A DNA stretch of 59,459 bases, taken from contig JBBEAM010000008.1 in the NCBI GenBank assembly GCA_040882845.1, positions 1 through 59,459 of the forward strand. Reading direction: 5' to 3'. The position numbers and the translations under genes are program-made. Below, one piece after another: positions 24,676 to 34,211 of this stretch. This DNA comes from JBBEAM01 sp040882845. Lineage in GTDB: Bacteria > Pseudomonadota > Alphaproteobacteria > Kiloniellales > DSM-21159. The notes under the pieces were generated by a model, which was not told the DNA's origin, did no database searches, and saw only the letters and a program-made list of their open reading frames with translations. Each line of letters opens with the position of its first letter. Position 1 is the stretch's first letter.

Positions 24676-25499
24676 TCCTTCAATCCGCTCGATTTGTGCA
24701 GGAACCAGTCGACCACGAAGTTGACGCCGACGGTCAGCAAGGCGATCGCCCCGGCGGGGATCAGCGGCGTGATGTCGCCGAAGGAAATCAGCGTAGCATT
24801 GTCGCGCACCATCGAGCCCCAGTCGGCGGTCGGCGGCTGAATGCCGAGTCCGAGAAAGCTTAGGGAGGAGATGAAGAGGAAGACGAAACAGAACCTCAGG
24901 CCGAACTCGGCGACCAGCGGCGCCATCGCGTTTGGCAGGATCTCGCGCCGGATGATCCAGCCCATGCCCTCGCCGCGCAGCCGCGCCGCTTCGACGAACT
25001 CCATCACCACGATGTTCATCGCCACCGCCCGCGACAGACGGAAGATGCGGGTGGAATCCAGGATCGCGATGACCAGGATCAGGGTCAACACGTTGGTCCC
25101 GAAGATGGTCAGGAGCATCAGAGCGAAGATCAGCGAGGGGATCGCCATCAGGATGTCGATCAGCCGTCCCAGCACGGTGTCCACCCAGCCCCCGAGCGTG
25201 GAGGCGAGGAAGCCCAGGATGCCGCCGATCAGGAACGCCAGCAGCGTGGTGGCGAAGGCGATGCCGATGGTGTTCTGAGCACCGTAGAGAATGCGCGAGA
25301 GCATGTCGCGGCCTAGGTTGTCGGTGCCGAGCAGAAAGGTCTGACTCCAGGGCTCGTATTCGGCGCCGACAATCTGGCGTTCGCCGTAAGGCGCCAGCAG
25401 CGGGGCGAAGATCGCCACGAAAACGTAGAGCACCACCACCGCCATTCCGAACTGGGCGCTGAAGGGTGCCTTGCGTAGCTCCTTGAGAAAGTTTTCCAT
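24672..25499 (-). CDS. ABC transporter permease (DppC type)
   Basis: 275 residues with an N-terminal membrane helix, the OppC/DppC N-terminal segment (AIFAPLLAPYGERQ), and a binding-protein-dependent permease domain with about five further helices and the EAA loop (FVEAARLRGEGMGWIIRREI). It pairs with the DppB-type permease located 7 bp upstream and overlaps the ATPase gene by four bases. Confidence 0.9.
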   Translation of the reverse strand: MENFLKELRKAPFSAQFGMAVVVLYVFVAIFAPLLAPYGERQIVGAEYEPWSQTFLLGTDNLGRDMLSRILYGAQNTIGIAFATTLLAFLIGGILGFLASTLGGWVDTVLGRLIDILMAIPSLIFALMLLTIFGTNVLTLILVIAILDSTRIFRLSRAVAMNIVVMEFVEAARLRGEGMGWIIRREILPNAMAPLVAEFGLRFCFVFLFISSLSFLGLGIQPPTADWGSMVRDNATLISFGDITPLIPAGAIALLTVGVNFVVDWFLHKSSGLKE

Positions 25500-25506
25500 G
25501 CGCCGG

Positions 25507-26466
25507 CTACCTCGGATGCATCAGGCGCGGGTTGGTGACGATGGCAAGTATGTCCGCGGTGAGATTGAGCAGGATGTAGACCGCCGCGAAGATCAGGCTA
25601 CCGGCCTGCACCACCGGGATGTCGCGCTTCGAAACCGAGTCGACCAGCAACTGCCCCAGCCCGGGATAGACGAAGACCACCTCGACCACCACCACGCCGA
25701 CCACCAGATAGGCGAGGTTGATCGCGACGACGTTGATGATCGGCGCCAGGGCATTGGGCAGTGCGTGACGCAGGATGATCCGCGAACCCCTGATGCCCTT
25801 CAGCCGCGCCATCTCGATATAGGGGCTGGCCATCAGGTTGATGATCGCCGCCCGGGTCATGCGCATCATGTGCGCCATCACCACCAGGGTCAGAGTGATC
25901 GCGGGCAGAAGGGTGCGATATATCTTATCGCCGAAGGCGATCTGGTCGCCTGAGATGTTCGAGATGCCGGGGAACCAGGCCAGCTTGATGGCAAAGAAGA
26001 AGATTAGAATGTAGGCGATGAAAAACTCGGGAAAGGAGATCGAGCTCAGGGAGAAGACGTTGATCGAGCGGTCGAAAATCGAGTTTCGGTAGAGTGCCGC
26101 AAGGATGCCCAGAATCAGGGAGAGCGGCACCGCGATCGCGGCCGCGAAGCCGGCCAGGAACAGGGTGTTGCCGACGCGGCCGCCAATCAGCTCGGAAATC
26201 TCCCGCTTGGTCGCCAGCGACTGCCCCATATTGCCGCTGACCATACCGCCGAGCCAACTCAAGTAGCGCTCGTGCGCTGGCTTATCCAGCCCGAGCTCGG
26301 CCCGGCAGGCCGCGGTCGTGCTTTCCGTCGCCGCCTGACCGAGCAGCTCCTGGCAAGTATCGCCGGGCAGCAGTTCGACCACGAAAGCGATGATCAGGGT
26401 AATCGCAAAGAGGGTGAGGAGGCCCAGCGCCAAGCGCTGGGCCACCATCTTCAGCAGCTTGCCCAC
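25507..26466 (-). CDS. ABC transporter permease (DppB type)
   Basis: 319 residues, about six membrane helices, starting with a membrane segment (LALGLLTLFAITLIIAFVVE) and containing the EAA loop (YIEMARLKGIRGSRIILRHA). It has the large loop after helix 1 typical of DppB/OppB proteins. It lies in the order binding protein, DppB, DppC, fused ATPase, all minus strand with short gaps, so one operon. Confidence 0.9.
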   Translation of the reverse strand: MGKLLKMVAQRLALGLLTLFAITLIIAFVVELLPGDTCQELLGQAATESTTAACRAELGLDKPAHERYLSWLGGMVSGNMGQSLATKREISELIGGRVGNTLFLAGFAAAIAVPLSLILGILAALYRNSIFDRSINVFSLSSISFPEFFIAYILIFFFAIKLAWFPGISNISGDQIAFGDKIYRTLLPAITLTLVVMAHMMRMTRAAIINLMASPYIEMARLKGIRGSRIILRHALPNALAPIINVVAINLAYLVVGVVVVEVVFVYPGLGQLLVDSVSKRDIPVVQAGSLIFAAVYILLNLTADILAIVTNPRLMHPR

Positions 26467-26495
26467 GGCGGGTTCCCCCTAGGCCGTTCTCCCGC

Positions 26496-28082
26496 TTAGG
26501 CGAACCACCAGCGCTCGACGGCACGGAAGCCGTCGAGGCTCCAATTGGCGCCCAACTCCTCGTGCGCCAGCTTGGTCGAGAGCGCCATCACGTAGTTGTT
26601 GAACAGCGGCACCACGACGCCGCCGTCGTCGCGCACAAGAGTCTGCATCTCGACATACATCTCCCGGCGCTTGGCCTCGTCGAGCTCGGCGCGGGCTTGG
26701 ATCAGCAGCTCGTTGAAACGCTCGTTGTTCCAGAAGGAGTCGTTCCAGGGCGCACCATTGGCATAGGCGGTCGAAAACATCCAGTCCTCGGTCGGACGGC
26801 CGCCCCAGTAAACGGCGCACCAGGGCTTCTGCATCCAGACGTTGGACCAGTAGCCGTCGTTGGGCTCGCGCACGACGTTGATGTCGATGCCGGCCGGGGC
26901 CGCGTGTTCCTTGTAGAGCACCGCGGCGTCGACGGCGCCCGCGAAGGCGGCGTCGGCGGCGCTGAGATCGACCTTGAGGTTCTCCATCCCGGCCTGCTTG
27001 AGGTGATACTTCGCCTTGTCGGGATCGTAGCTGCGCTGCTCCAGATCGTCGGCGTGGAAGCGGTTCGAACGGCCGATCGGGTGGTCGTTGCCGATCACGC
27101 CGTGGCCGCGCAGGATCGTCTCGAGAAGTTCCTCGCGATTGAGCGCGTACTTGAGGGCGAGGCGAACGTCCCTGTTGTCGAAGGGCGGCGTATCGCAGCG
27201 CATCGCAAAGGTGTAATGCGCCGTGCCGCTGGTCTCGACAAGATTGATGCCGGGATTGCGGCCGAGCAGATGCGCGGTCTTGATGTCGACCCGGTCCATG
27301 GCGTCGATCTCGCCGGTGGTCAGGGCGTTGGTGCGCGCCGTGGCATCGACGATCGACAGCAGCTCGGCGCCGTCGAAGTGGGCGACATCGTCACGATAGT
27401 AGTTCGGATTGCGGCTGACCACGGTGCGCACGCCGGCTTCGAAGCCATCGAGCTTGTAGCTGCCCGAGCCGATGCCGGCGGTGGGGTCGATGGCCCCGTC
27501 CTCGGACGGCAGGATCGCCAGGTGATAGTCGCTGGCGATGAAGGGGAAGTCGGCGTTGCCGCTCTCCAGGGTGAAGACCACGGCATTATTGCCGTCGGCC
27601 TGGATGTCGACGATGGGATCGACGATCGGCTTGGCCGCCGACTTCGACTCCTCGCCGCGGTGGTGGTTGAAGGAGGCGACGACGTCCGCGGCCTCGACCG
27701 TCTTGCCGTTGTGGAATTCCAGGCCCTCGCGGATCTGGAAGCGCCACTCCTTGGCGTCCGGCGAGGGCTCCCAGGACTCGGCAATCTCAGGCTGCAGCTG
27801 GCCGGCGTTGTCGACCACGGTGAGGTTGTTGTAGATCGCGTTGCCGACAACCTGCATGTAGAGGTTCTCGATGGTCGCCGGGTCGAGGCTGTCGGTGGTC
27901 GAGCCGTGGCCGATGCCAAGGCGCAGCGTGCCGCCCTTCTTCGGCGTCTGGGCGTAGGCCTGACGCGCCAGGCCAGGAACGGCGGCGGCACTGATGCCGA
28001 GCGCCGTCGCGCCCTGCAGGAAGACGCGCCGGCTGATACGGCCGGTCACCAAATCCATCTTGAGCTTGTCGATGCTGTTCAT
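26496..28082 (-). CDS. ABC transporter substrate-binding protein, family 5, Tat-exported
   Basis: 528 residues with a twin-arginine signal (ISRRVFLQGATALG) and a cleavage region near ARQAYAQ, then the extracellular solute-binding protein family 5 fold (GGTLRLGIGHGSTTDSLDP; YKLDGFEAG). Family 5 proteins bind peptides, but also opines, nickel and quaternary amines. Its position directly downstream of choline sulfatase (165 bp, same strand, no clear terminator between) suggests a methylated-amine or choline-sulfate-type ligand; this is inference. ATG preceded by GAGGAGACAGGG. Confidence 0.88.
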   Translation of the reverse strand: MNSIDKLKMDLVTGRISRRVFLQGATALGISAAAVPGLARQAYAQTPKKGGTLRLGIGHGSTTDSLDPATIENLYMQVVGNAIYNNLTVVDNAGQLQPEIAESWEPSPDAKEWRFQIREGLEFHNGKTVEAADVVASFNHHRGEESKSAAKPIVDPIVDIQADGNNAVVFTLESGNADFPFIASDYHLAILPSEDGAIDPTAGIGSGSYKLDGFEAGVRTVVSRNPNYYRDDVAHFDGAELLSIVDATARTNALTTGEIDAMDRVDIKTAHLLGRNPGINLVETSGTAHYTFAMRCDTPPFDNRDVRLALKYALNREELLETILRGHGVIGNDHPIGRSNRFHADDLEQRSYDPDKAKYHLKQAGMENLKVDLSAADAAFAGAVDAAVLYKEHAAPAGIDINVVREPNDGYWSNVWMQKPWCAVYWGGRPTEDWMFSTAYANGAPWNDSFWNNERFNELLIQARAELDEAKRREMYVEMQTLVRDDGGVVVPLFNNYVMALSTKLAHEELGANWSLDGFRAVERWWFA

Positions 28083-28247
28083 TCCCTGTCTCCTCAGTTA
28101 TAGGTTTTCCCGGCTTGGCGTTGCTGCCGTCCGGTTGCAGATGTTTCAGCGGATCCTGTCAGTCCCCTGTCATTCCTGACTTACAATAGCAGCGGAGCGG
28201 GGCCTTTTGAAACTACCCCTTCTTGGCCTCGTCTTTCCCCGATCCGC

Positions 28248-29786
28248 CTAGGCGACGTCGCGCCCGCGCGCGGCGGCTTCGAGCCGCGCGCCGGCCTCGA
28301 CATCGTCCAGGTCGAGATGATTGCGCATGAACTGACGGCTGGCGTCGCGCCCGGGCTGGAAATCCCAGGACAGCAGACGGCCCTGCCGCAACGACTCGGC
28401 GACGAACAGACGGCGGCGCTGGCTGGCGATCACCCGCGCGCGGAAGGCCTCCATGTCCCAGCGCTCCGCCGCCTCGCGCCGGAAAGCCGCGAGCGGTTCC
28501 GCCGCGGCCTCGGAACGGGTCAGATCCTCCAGCTCGTGCGGATCGGCAGCCAGATCGAACAGCTGATCCGGGTCGCTGCCTGAGCAGATGTACTTAAGAT
28601 CGCCGCGGCGGATCATGCAGACCGGTGCGATGGCGCCCTCGCCGCAGTATTCGCCGATGGCCTCGTCGTGGCCGCCGCTCCCCGAGAGATGCGGCAGCAG
28701 GCTGCGGCCGTCGATCGGCGCCGCCAGCTCCGGCGCCTGGCCGTCGCCCGCGACCTCCGTCAGGGTCGGCAGCAGATCGATCAGGGAGACCGACTGCGCC
28801 ACGCGTCGCGGCGCGAAGGATTGGGGATGGGAAACCACCAGCGGCACCCGGCTGGAGGGATCGAACCAGCTCATCTTGTACCACAGGCCGCGCTCACCCA
28901 GCATGTCGCCGTGGTCCCCGGTGAACACCACGATGGTGTCTTCGGCCAGCCCCAGTTCCTCCAGGCTTGCCAGCAGACGGCCGACTTTGTCGTCGATGTA
29001 GGAGATGTTGGCATAGTAGGCCCGCCGGGCGCGCAGCACCTGCTCGGGGCTCGGCTCCTTGCCGTCGATGTCGATCACCCTGCGCAGACGCTTGGAGTGC
29101 GGATCGAGAAACTCCGGCTCCATGGCCACGGCGGGCGGGTCGATCTCCGAATCCGCGTAGAGATCCCAGAATTCGGGGCGCGCCGCGTAGGGATCGTGCG
29201 GATGGGTGAAGGAGGCGACCAGCGCGAAGGGGCGCTCGTCGCCGCCGCGCGCCGCGTCGTACAAAAAGCGCTGAGCCTGGTAGAAGGTTTCCTCGTCGAA
29301 GTCGATCTGGTTCGAACGCAGCACCGGCCCGGCCTGGGTGACCGAGAGCATGTTGTGATACCAGGTCGGCCGGCGCTCGGGATGCTCCCAATCGGCCGTC
29401 CAGCCATAGTCGGCCGGGTAGATGTCCGTGGTCAGCCGCTCCTCGAAGCCGTGCAGCTGATCGGGGCCGCAGAAATGCATCTTGCCCGACAAGGCGGTGC
29501 GATAGCCGGCGGCGCGCAGGTAGTGGGCGAAGCTCGGCACCTCGGCCGGCAGATCGGAAGCGTTGTCGTAGGCCTCGATCCGCTGCGGCAGGCAACCGGT
29601 CATCATGGTGAAACGGGCCGGCGCGCAGAGCGGCGTGTTGCAATAAGCGGAATCGAAGACCACCCCGCGCTCGGCGAGCGCGGTGATGTGCGGCGCCTGC
29701 ACCACCGGATGACCGTGCTGCGGCAGGCAGCGGGCCGCCAGCTGGTCGGCCATCAGAAACAGGATATTCGGGCTGCGTCGCGTCAT
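28248..29786 (-). CDS. betC: Choline-sulfatase
   Basis: 512 residues, matching the length of S. meliloti BetC. The sulfatase site is CAPAR with Cys54 as the residue converted to formylglycine and Arg58 beside it. Metal and sulfate ligands are visible as Asp14/Gln15 (LMADQ), Lys102 and His104 (GKMHF), Asp291/His292 (TGDHGD) and Lys304. It hydrolyses choline-O-sulfate to choline and sulfate in the cytoplasm. Divergent from a LysR regulator of the choline-sulfate type. No betA or betB lies in the window, so choline oxidation must be encoded elsewhere. Confidence 0.92.
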   Translation of the reverse strand: MTRRSPNILFLMADQLAARCLPQHGHPVVQAPHITALAERGVVFDSAYCNTPLCAPARFTMMTGCLPQRIEAYDNASDLPAEVPSFAHYLRAAGYRTALSGKMHFCGPDQLHGFEERLTTDIYPADYGWTADWEHPERRPTWYHNMLSVTQAGPVLRSNQIDFDEETFYQAQRFLYDAARGGDERPFALVASFTHPHDPYAARPEFWDLYADSEIDPPAVAMEPEFLDPHSKRLRRVIDIDGKEPSPEQVLRARRAYYANISYIDDKVGRLLASLEELGLAEDTIVVFTGDHGDMLGERGLWYKMSWFDPSSRVPLVVSHPQSFAPRRVAQSVSLIDLLPTLTEVAGDGQAPELAAPIDGRSLLPHLSGSGGHDEAIGEYCGEGAIAPVCMIRRGDLKYICSGSDPDQLFDLAADPHELEDLTRSEAAAEPLAAFRREAAERWDMEAFRARVIASQRRRLFVAESLRQGRLLSWDFQPGRDASRQFMRNHLDLDDVEAGARLEAAARGRDVA

Positions 29787-29857
29787 GCCACCCCATCTTG
29801 GCTTGAGGAAACGCGTTAGACTGCGGCGGGGCGGCGGCAGCGTGAAGGCACTTCCGA

Positions 29858-29874
29858 TTCATCCTTACCATGAA
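29858..29874. promoter_or_regulatory. Inverted repeat TTCAT-N7-ATGAA, candidate LysR operator
   Basis: A 17-bp dyad in the 101-bp divergent region between betC and the LysR gene. It overlaps an upstream in-frame ATG (29870), which argues that translation starts at 29888 instead. LysR regulators usually bind such interrupted dyads; binding here is inferred. Confidence 0.4.
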
Positions 29875-29887
29875 TAAAATCGATACC

Positions 29888-30835
29888 ATGAAATACCGCG
29901 ATCTGCCGCCGACCCGCGCCTGGATCATCTTCGAATCCGCGGGAAGACTGGGAAGTTTCACGGCCGCCGCAGCCGAATTGGGGATCGGCCAGCCGGCGGT
30001 CAGCCATCAAATCGTTCAATTGGAAGAAAGCCTCGGCCTGAAGCTCTTCACGCGCCGCCACCGCGGCGTCGCCCTGACCCGGGAGGGGCGCAGGCTGCTG
30101 GAGGCGGTCGACGAAGGCTTCGGCCGCATCGCCGAGACCGTCGCCACGCTGCGTGGCCAGGGGCGGCGCGCCCATCTCTATATCGGCGCCGACTACGGCT
30201 TCACCGGGTTTTGGCTACTGCCGCGGCTCGGCGGCTTCCGGGCTCGCCATCCGCAGACCGTGGTGCGCGTGGTCTCGACCCAGGCCGGCTACGGCCAGGA
30301 GGATGAGAGCCTCGACGTCGAGATCGGTTTCGGCGCCAACGCCACCGAAGACGACAGCACGATGCTCTTCCCGGAGGAGGTCGTGGCCGTCTGCAGCCCG
30401 GCGCTGCTGCCCGGCGGCAAAACGCTCGCCCGGGCCGAGGATCTTTTCCGCCTCACCCTGCTGCACCTCGAGGAGCAGGAAACCACGACCGGCCGCTGGT
30501 TTACCTGGGAGCCCTGGCTGGAGGCCGTCGGTTTCTCCCCAGCCGGCGAGGCGGGGGGCCTTTCCTTCAACACTTTCCCGCTGACCATCCAGGCGGCCTT
30601 GGCGGGACAGGGAGTGGCGCTCGGCTGGCGGCCCCTGGTCGACTCGCTGCTCGCCGGGGGCCAGCTGGTGCAGGCGGTACCGCTCAATGCGAAGTCGGAG
30701 CGCGGCTACCAGCTCCGGGTCCGCGCCGAGGCGCGGCGGCGGCCGGAAGTCGCCGCTTTTCTCGACTGGCTGAGCCAGGAAGCGGAAACGAAAACGACGG
30801 GGCCGGAGGGTCGTCCCCGGTCCCGCCGTCTTTAG
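29888..30835 (+). CDS. LysR-family regulator of choline sulfate utilisation
   Basis: 315 residues from the ATG at 29888 (an ATG at 29870 would add six residues). The N-terminal winged helix (SFTAAAAELGIGQPAVSHQI) and the LysR effector domain follow the GcvA-like subgroup of regulators found next to choline sulfatase genes. It is divergent from betC with a dyad between them, so it most likely controls betC and perhaps the downstream ABC importer. The inducer is probably choline sulfate or choline (inference). Confidence 0.85.
   Translation: MKYRDLPPTRAWIIFESAGRLGSFTAAAAELGIGQPAVSHQIVQLEESLGLKLFTRRHRGVALTREGRRLLEAVDEGFGRIAETVATLRGQGRRAHLYIGADYGFTGFWLLPRLGGFRARHPQTVVRVVSTQAGYGQEDESLDVEIGFGANATEDDSTMLFPEEVVAVCSPALLPGGKTLARAEDLFRLTLLHLEEQETTTGRWFTWEPWLEAVGFSPAGEAGGLSFNTFPLTIQAALAGQGVALGWRPLVDSLLAGGQLVQAVPLNAKSERGYQLRVRAEARRRPEVAAFLDWLSQEAETKTTGPEGRPRSRRL
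30796..30833 (+). terminator. Weak terminator-like hairpin at the 3' end of the LysR gene
   Basis: GACGG/CCGTC and GGCCGG/CCGG arms enclose the last codons, followed by TTT. It is imperfect and overlaps the coding end. Plausible as the stop for the plus-strand transcript facing the convergent monooxygenase gene. Confidence 0.3.
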
Positions 30836-30851
30836 ATCCCTTCGCGCGCGG

Positions 30852-32195
30852 CTACTTCACCGCCAGGAAGGCCTCCATGGAATCGTCCAGGGCTTCCAGC
30901 CAGGGCGTGTGGTGGACCGGCGCCTTGGTGCCGGTGCAGGGCGATTCGAAGGACTTGTTGCGGTAGCCCAGGATGCTCTCTTCCTTGTGGTGCTCCCATT
31001 CGTAGAAGTGCTTGCGCGCCATCTCCAGGTCGAAATCCGGATAGTCGGTCGCATCCACCAGATCCTTGGTGTAGGCGGTCTGGAAGTCGATGTCCTGCAG
31101 CGGATTCTCCAGCGCTTCCTCGCGGGCGCGCCAGTCGGCCATGTCCTTCTGCATCTCCTCCTTCGCGGGCAGCTCGATCCGCCCGAGGATGACGTCGCGG
31201 GCGAAGAAGGCCTGCGCGTCGAACATCGAGAAGGTGTAGTACTGATCCTGCATGCCGAGATACATCAGCTTGGTGTTGTTCTCCCAGATCACGCCCTTGT
31301 AGAGATTGGCCGGATAGAGCCGGTTGTTGGTGCGCAGGCGCAGGCTGTCCTCCATGAAGGGGAAGCAGTGCTGGTAGCCGGTGCAGAGGATGATGGCATC
31401 GATGCTGCGGGTCTGGCCGTCCTTGAAGTGGGCGGTCTTGCCGTCGAGCTTCATCAGCAAGGGCAGCTCTTCCATGGTCTCGGGCCAGTGGAAGCCCATG
31501 GCCGCGGTGCGGTAGGACATGGTGACCGACTTGGCGCCGTACTTGTGGCACTGCAGGGCGATATCCTCGGCCGAGTAGCTGCTGCCGACGACCAGCAGAT
31601 CCTTGCCGGCGAACTCCTGCGCATCGCGGAAGTCGTGGGAGTGCAGCACCCGTCCGGGGAATTTCTCCACCCCCTCGAAGTAAGGCACGTTGGGCACCGA
31701 GAAGTGGCCGGTGGAAACGATCACGTAGTCGAAGGTTTCGTGCCGCACCACGCCGCTTTCCAGATCCTCGACGGTCAGATTGAAGCTGTCGGTGTCGGCG
31801 TCGTGCTCGACCAGGCGGACCACGGTGTTGAAGCGGATCTTGCCGCGCACGCCGCTTTTCTTGGCGCGGCCAAGGACATAGTCCTCCAGCACCTCGCGCG
31901 GGGGGAAGGAGGGGATCGGCTTGCCGAAGTGCTCGTCGAAGGTGTAGTCGGAGAACTCCAGGCACTCCTTGGGGCCGTTCGACCAGAGATAGCGGTACAT
32001 GCTGCCGTGGACCGGCTCGCCGTGCTTCTCGACGCCGGTGCGCCAGGTGTAGTTCCACAGGCCGCCCCAATCGTCCTGCTTCTCGAAGCAGACGACCTCC
32101 GGGACCTCGGCGCCCTGCTTTTCCGCCTGTGCGAAGGCATGCAGCTGACCCAATCCGCAGGGGCCTGCTCCGATGATGGCGACACGAGCTGTCAT
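30852..32195 (-). CDS. tmm: Trimethylamine monooxygenase (bacterial flavin-containing monooxygenase)
   Basis: 447 residues, the size of marine bacterial Tmm. FAD motif GAGPCG at 9-14; FMO fingerprint FPGRVLHSHDF; NADP-binding GSSYSAEDI; and ILCTGYQHCFPF near the C-terminal half. The stretch MYRYLWSNGPKECLEF is characteristic of the Tmm clade rather than of Baeyer-Villiger enzymes. It oxidises trimethylamine to TMAO using NADPH and O2. The trimethylamine source could be carnitine or choline breakdown or uptake. Upstream 235 bp hold its promoter region. No TMAO demethylase (tdm) is present in the window. Confidence 0.9.
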   Translation of the reverse strand: MTARVAIIGAGPCGLGQLHAFAQAEKQGAEVPEVVCFEKQDDWGGLWNYTWRTGVEKHGEPVHGSMYRYLWSNGPKECLEFSDYTFDEHFGKPIPSFPPREVLEDYVLGRAKKSGVRGKIRFNTVVRLVEHDADTDSFNLTVEDLESGVVRHETFDYVIVSTGHFSVPNVPYFEGVEKFPGRVLHSHDFRDAQEFAGKDLLVVGSSYSAEDIALQCHKYGAKSVTMSYRTAAMGFHWPETMEELPLLMKLDGKTAHFKDGQTRSIDAIILCTGYQHCFPFMEDSLRLRTNNRLYPANLYKGVIWENNTKLMYLGMQDQYYTFSMFDAQAFFARDVILGRIELPAKEEMQKDMADWRAREEALENPLQDIDFQTAYTKDLVDATDYPDFDLEMARKHFYEWEHHKEESILGYRNKSFESPCTGTKAPVHHTPWLEALDDSMEAFLAVK

Positions 32196-32430
32196 TTACG
32201 TCCTCCTCAGTTTTTTTATGGGCAGTCGGCAGCCTTCCCGATCCCCCGTGGCGTTCCGCAATAGACTAACAGGACAGCCTGCGCTGTCCGGCATCGCGGA
32301 GCGGTGTTGCGGCTTAGCCTAAGGCCGGGAAATCCGCAGCGGCAAGAACGATTCCGGTGCTTGCTAGTCAAGAAACGACCGAAACCGGCGCAGGCCTAGC
32401 GGCGCCGGAAGGGAGTTCCCTAGGCGGCGG

Positions 32431-32868
32431 TCAGACCACCAGGACGGGGCAGTCGGCGAGGCTAGTGACCTTATGCGAAACGCTGCCCAGGAGGTAACCC
32501 TCGATATCGCCCAGACCACGGCTTCCCAGCACGATCAGGTTGGCCTGGCGGTCCTTGGAGAACTTGACGATGGTGCGCGCCGGCGGCCCCGCCTTGATGA
32601 AGCCGCGCAGCTTCTTAGCGCCGCTCTGCTCGGCCTGCGCCTTGGCCTGCTTGATCACCTCGCTGGCGTAGTCCTCCATCGAGGTGTCCAGGGACTTTGG
32701 CTCCTCCGGCCGAACCATCGACATCGAAGCCTCGAGCAGGCTGTGGTGCCGGTAGACGCAGAGCAGCAGCAGCTCGGAGTCGAACTTCTGCTGGATCTCA
32801 ATCGCAACCTGCAGAGCGTCGAGAGCGCCCTGGGAGCCGTCCACGGCGACGAGAATTTTGTCGAACAT
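32431..32868 (-). CDS. Universal stress protein (UspA/TeaD-like) of the TRAP locus
   Basis: 145 residues with a classic ATP-binding Usp fold: FDKILVAVDGS at the start and the nucleotide motif GSRGLGDIEGYLLGSVSHKV (G-2X-G-9X-GS). It begins 15 bp after the DctM-type gene and is the last gene of the TRAP operon. In Halomonas elongata the ectoine TRAP system teaABC is followed by an ATP-binding Usp, TeaD, that modulates uptake; the order here is the same. A regulatory role is inferred from that parallel. Confidence 0.88.
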   Translation of the reverse strand: MFDKILVAVDGSQGALDALQVAIEIQQKFDSELLLLCVYRHHSLLEASMSMVRPEEPKSLDTSMEDYASEVIKQAKAQAEQSGAKKLRGFIKAGPPARTIVKFSKDRQANLIVLGSRGLGDIEGYLLGSVSHKVTSLADCPVLVV

Positions 32869-32883
32869 GGCTGGGTGGTCCCC

Positions 32884-34167
32884 CTATCTGAAGGCGAGAT
32901 CGCGCAGGAACAGCGCTATCTGCGGGAACATGATGAGCAGGGCCGCGGAGAGAAGCAGCATGAAGACGAAGGGCGGAGTGCCCCTGATGACATCGATGTA
33001 AGGTCTCTTGAAGACCGCTATCGCTGTGAAGATGTCGCAGCCGAAGGGCGGCGTCGCCGAACCGATAGCGACCTGCAGAGTGATGATCACGCCGACCAGC
33101 ACCGGGTCGAGCCCGACGGACTCCACGACCGGCGCGAAGATCGGCACCAGCACCAGAATCACGACGATGGGATCGACGAACATGCAGCCGATGAAGAAGG
33201 CGATGGAGATCACCACCAGAACCCCTATCGGCCCCATTTCGGTGATGCCCACCGCCCCCAGCATGGCCTGGGGGATCTGCGCGAAGGAGATCACCCAGGA
33301 AAAACCGGCGCCGGCGGCGACCAGGATGAACACCACCGCGGTGATCAGGCCGGTCGACTTGGCGATCTTGTAGATGTCCGGCAGGCTAAGCGATCTGAAG
33401 ACGACAAACTCCAGGACGATGGCGTAGATGACGCAAGCGGCCGCCGCCTCGGTCGGGCTGAAGATGCCGCCGTAGATGCCGCCGACGATAATCACCGGAA
33501 AGCCGAGCGGCCAAATCGCCTCCCGGATCGAGAGCAAGCGTTCCTTCCAGGTCGCCTTGGGCTCGGTCGGCACGCCTTTGATGGTGGCGTAGATCATGCT
33601 GTAGGTCGCAAAGAAGGCCAGGATCATCAGTCCCGGCCCGATGCCGGCGATGAACAGCTCGGCGATCGAGGTGTTGGAGACCACGCCGTAGATGATCATG
33701 CCAATCGACGGCGGGATCAAGAAGGCGATGTCGCTGGAGTTGATGATCAGCGCCAGCACGAAGGAATCCTTGTAGCCCGCCTTCAGCATACGCGGGCGCA
33801 GCGGCGAGCCGACGGCGACCACGGTCGCCTGGGTCGAGCCCGAGACGGCGCCGAACAGCGTGCAGGCGGTCGCCGTGCTGACCGCCAAGCCGCCTTTCAC
33901 GTGGCCGACGAACTTCATCACCATGTCGATCAGCCGGCCGGCCGACTGACCCCGGGTCATGATGTCCGCAGCAAGGATGAACATCGGCACTGCGATCAGC
34001 GAGGCCGGCCGGATGCCGGCCATGAACTGCTGGACCATGAAGTCCATCCGGTCGATGCCGCCGAAGGACATGAAGAAGCCGATGAAGGCCCCGGCGATGA
34101 GGGGGATCATCATGGGGAATCCCAGCAGCAGCAGGATGATCATCGCCCCCATCATAATCGTCGCCAT
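32884..34167 (-). CDS. TRAP transporter large permease (DctM/TeaC-like)
   Basis: 427 residues, about twelve hydrophobic segments, opening MATIMMGAMIILLLLGFPMM and containing the DctM-family motifs IPMFILAADIM-like and PPSIGMIIYGVVSNTS. The large subunit carries the sodium-coupled transport path. It lies between the small permease (44 bp upstream) and the Usp gene. The order binding protein, small permease, large permease, Usp matches teaABCD. Confidence 0.92.
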   Translation of the reverse strand: MATIMMGAMIILLLLGFPMMIPLIAGAFIGFFMSFGGIDRMDFMVQQFMAGIRPASLIAVPMFILAADIMTRGQSAGRLIDMVMKFVGHVKGGLAVSTATACTLFGAVSGSTQATVVAVGSPLRPRMLKAGYKDSFVLALIINSSDIAFLIPPSIGMIIYGVVSNTSIAELFIAGIGPGLMILAFFATYSMIYATIKGVPTEPKATWKERLLSIREAIWPLGFPVIIVGGIYGGIFSPTEAAAACVIYAIVLEFVVFRSLSLPDIYKIAKSTGLITAVVFILVAAGAGFSWVISFAQIPQAMLGAVGITEMGPIGVLVVISIAFFIGCMFVDPIVVILVLVPIFAPVVESVGLDPVLVGVIITLQVAIGSATPPFGCDIFTAIAVFKRPYIDVIRGTPPFVFMLLLSAALLIMFPQIALFLRDLAFR

Positions 34168-34211
34168 GTGCCTATCCTCCGCCCCGAAGCCGTGGGATTC
34201 TGTCGTTGTGG

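Noticed and set aside
28083..28247. Possible terminator between betC and the ABC operon (GGGG...CCCC pairing)
   Set aside because: Stem is only four bases with a long loop and no T run; not convincing.
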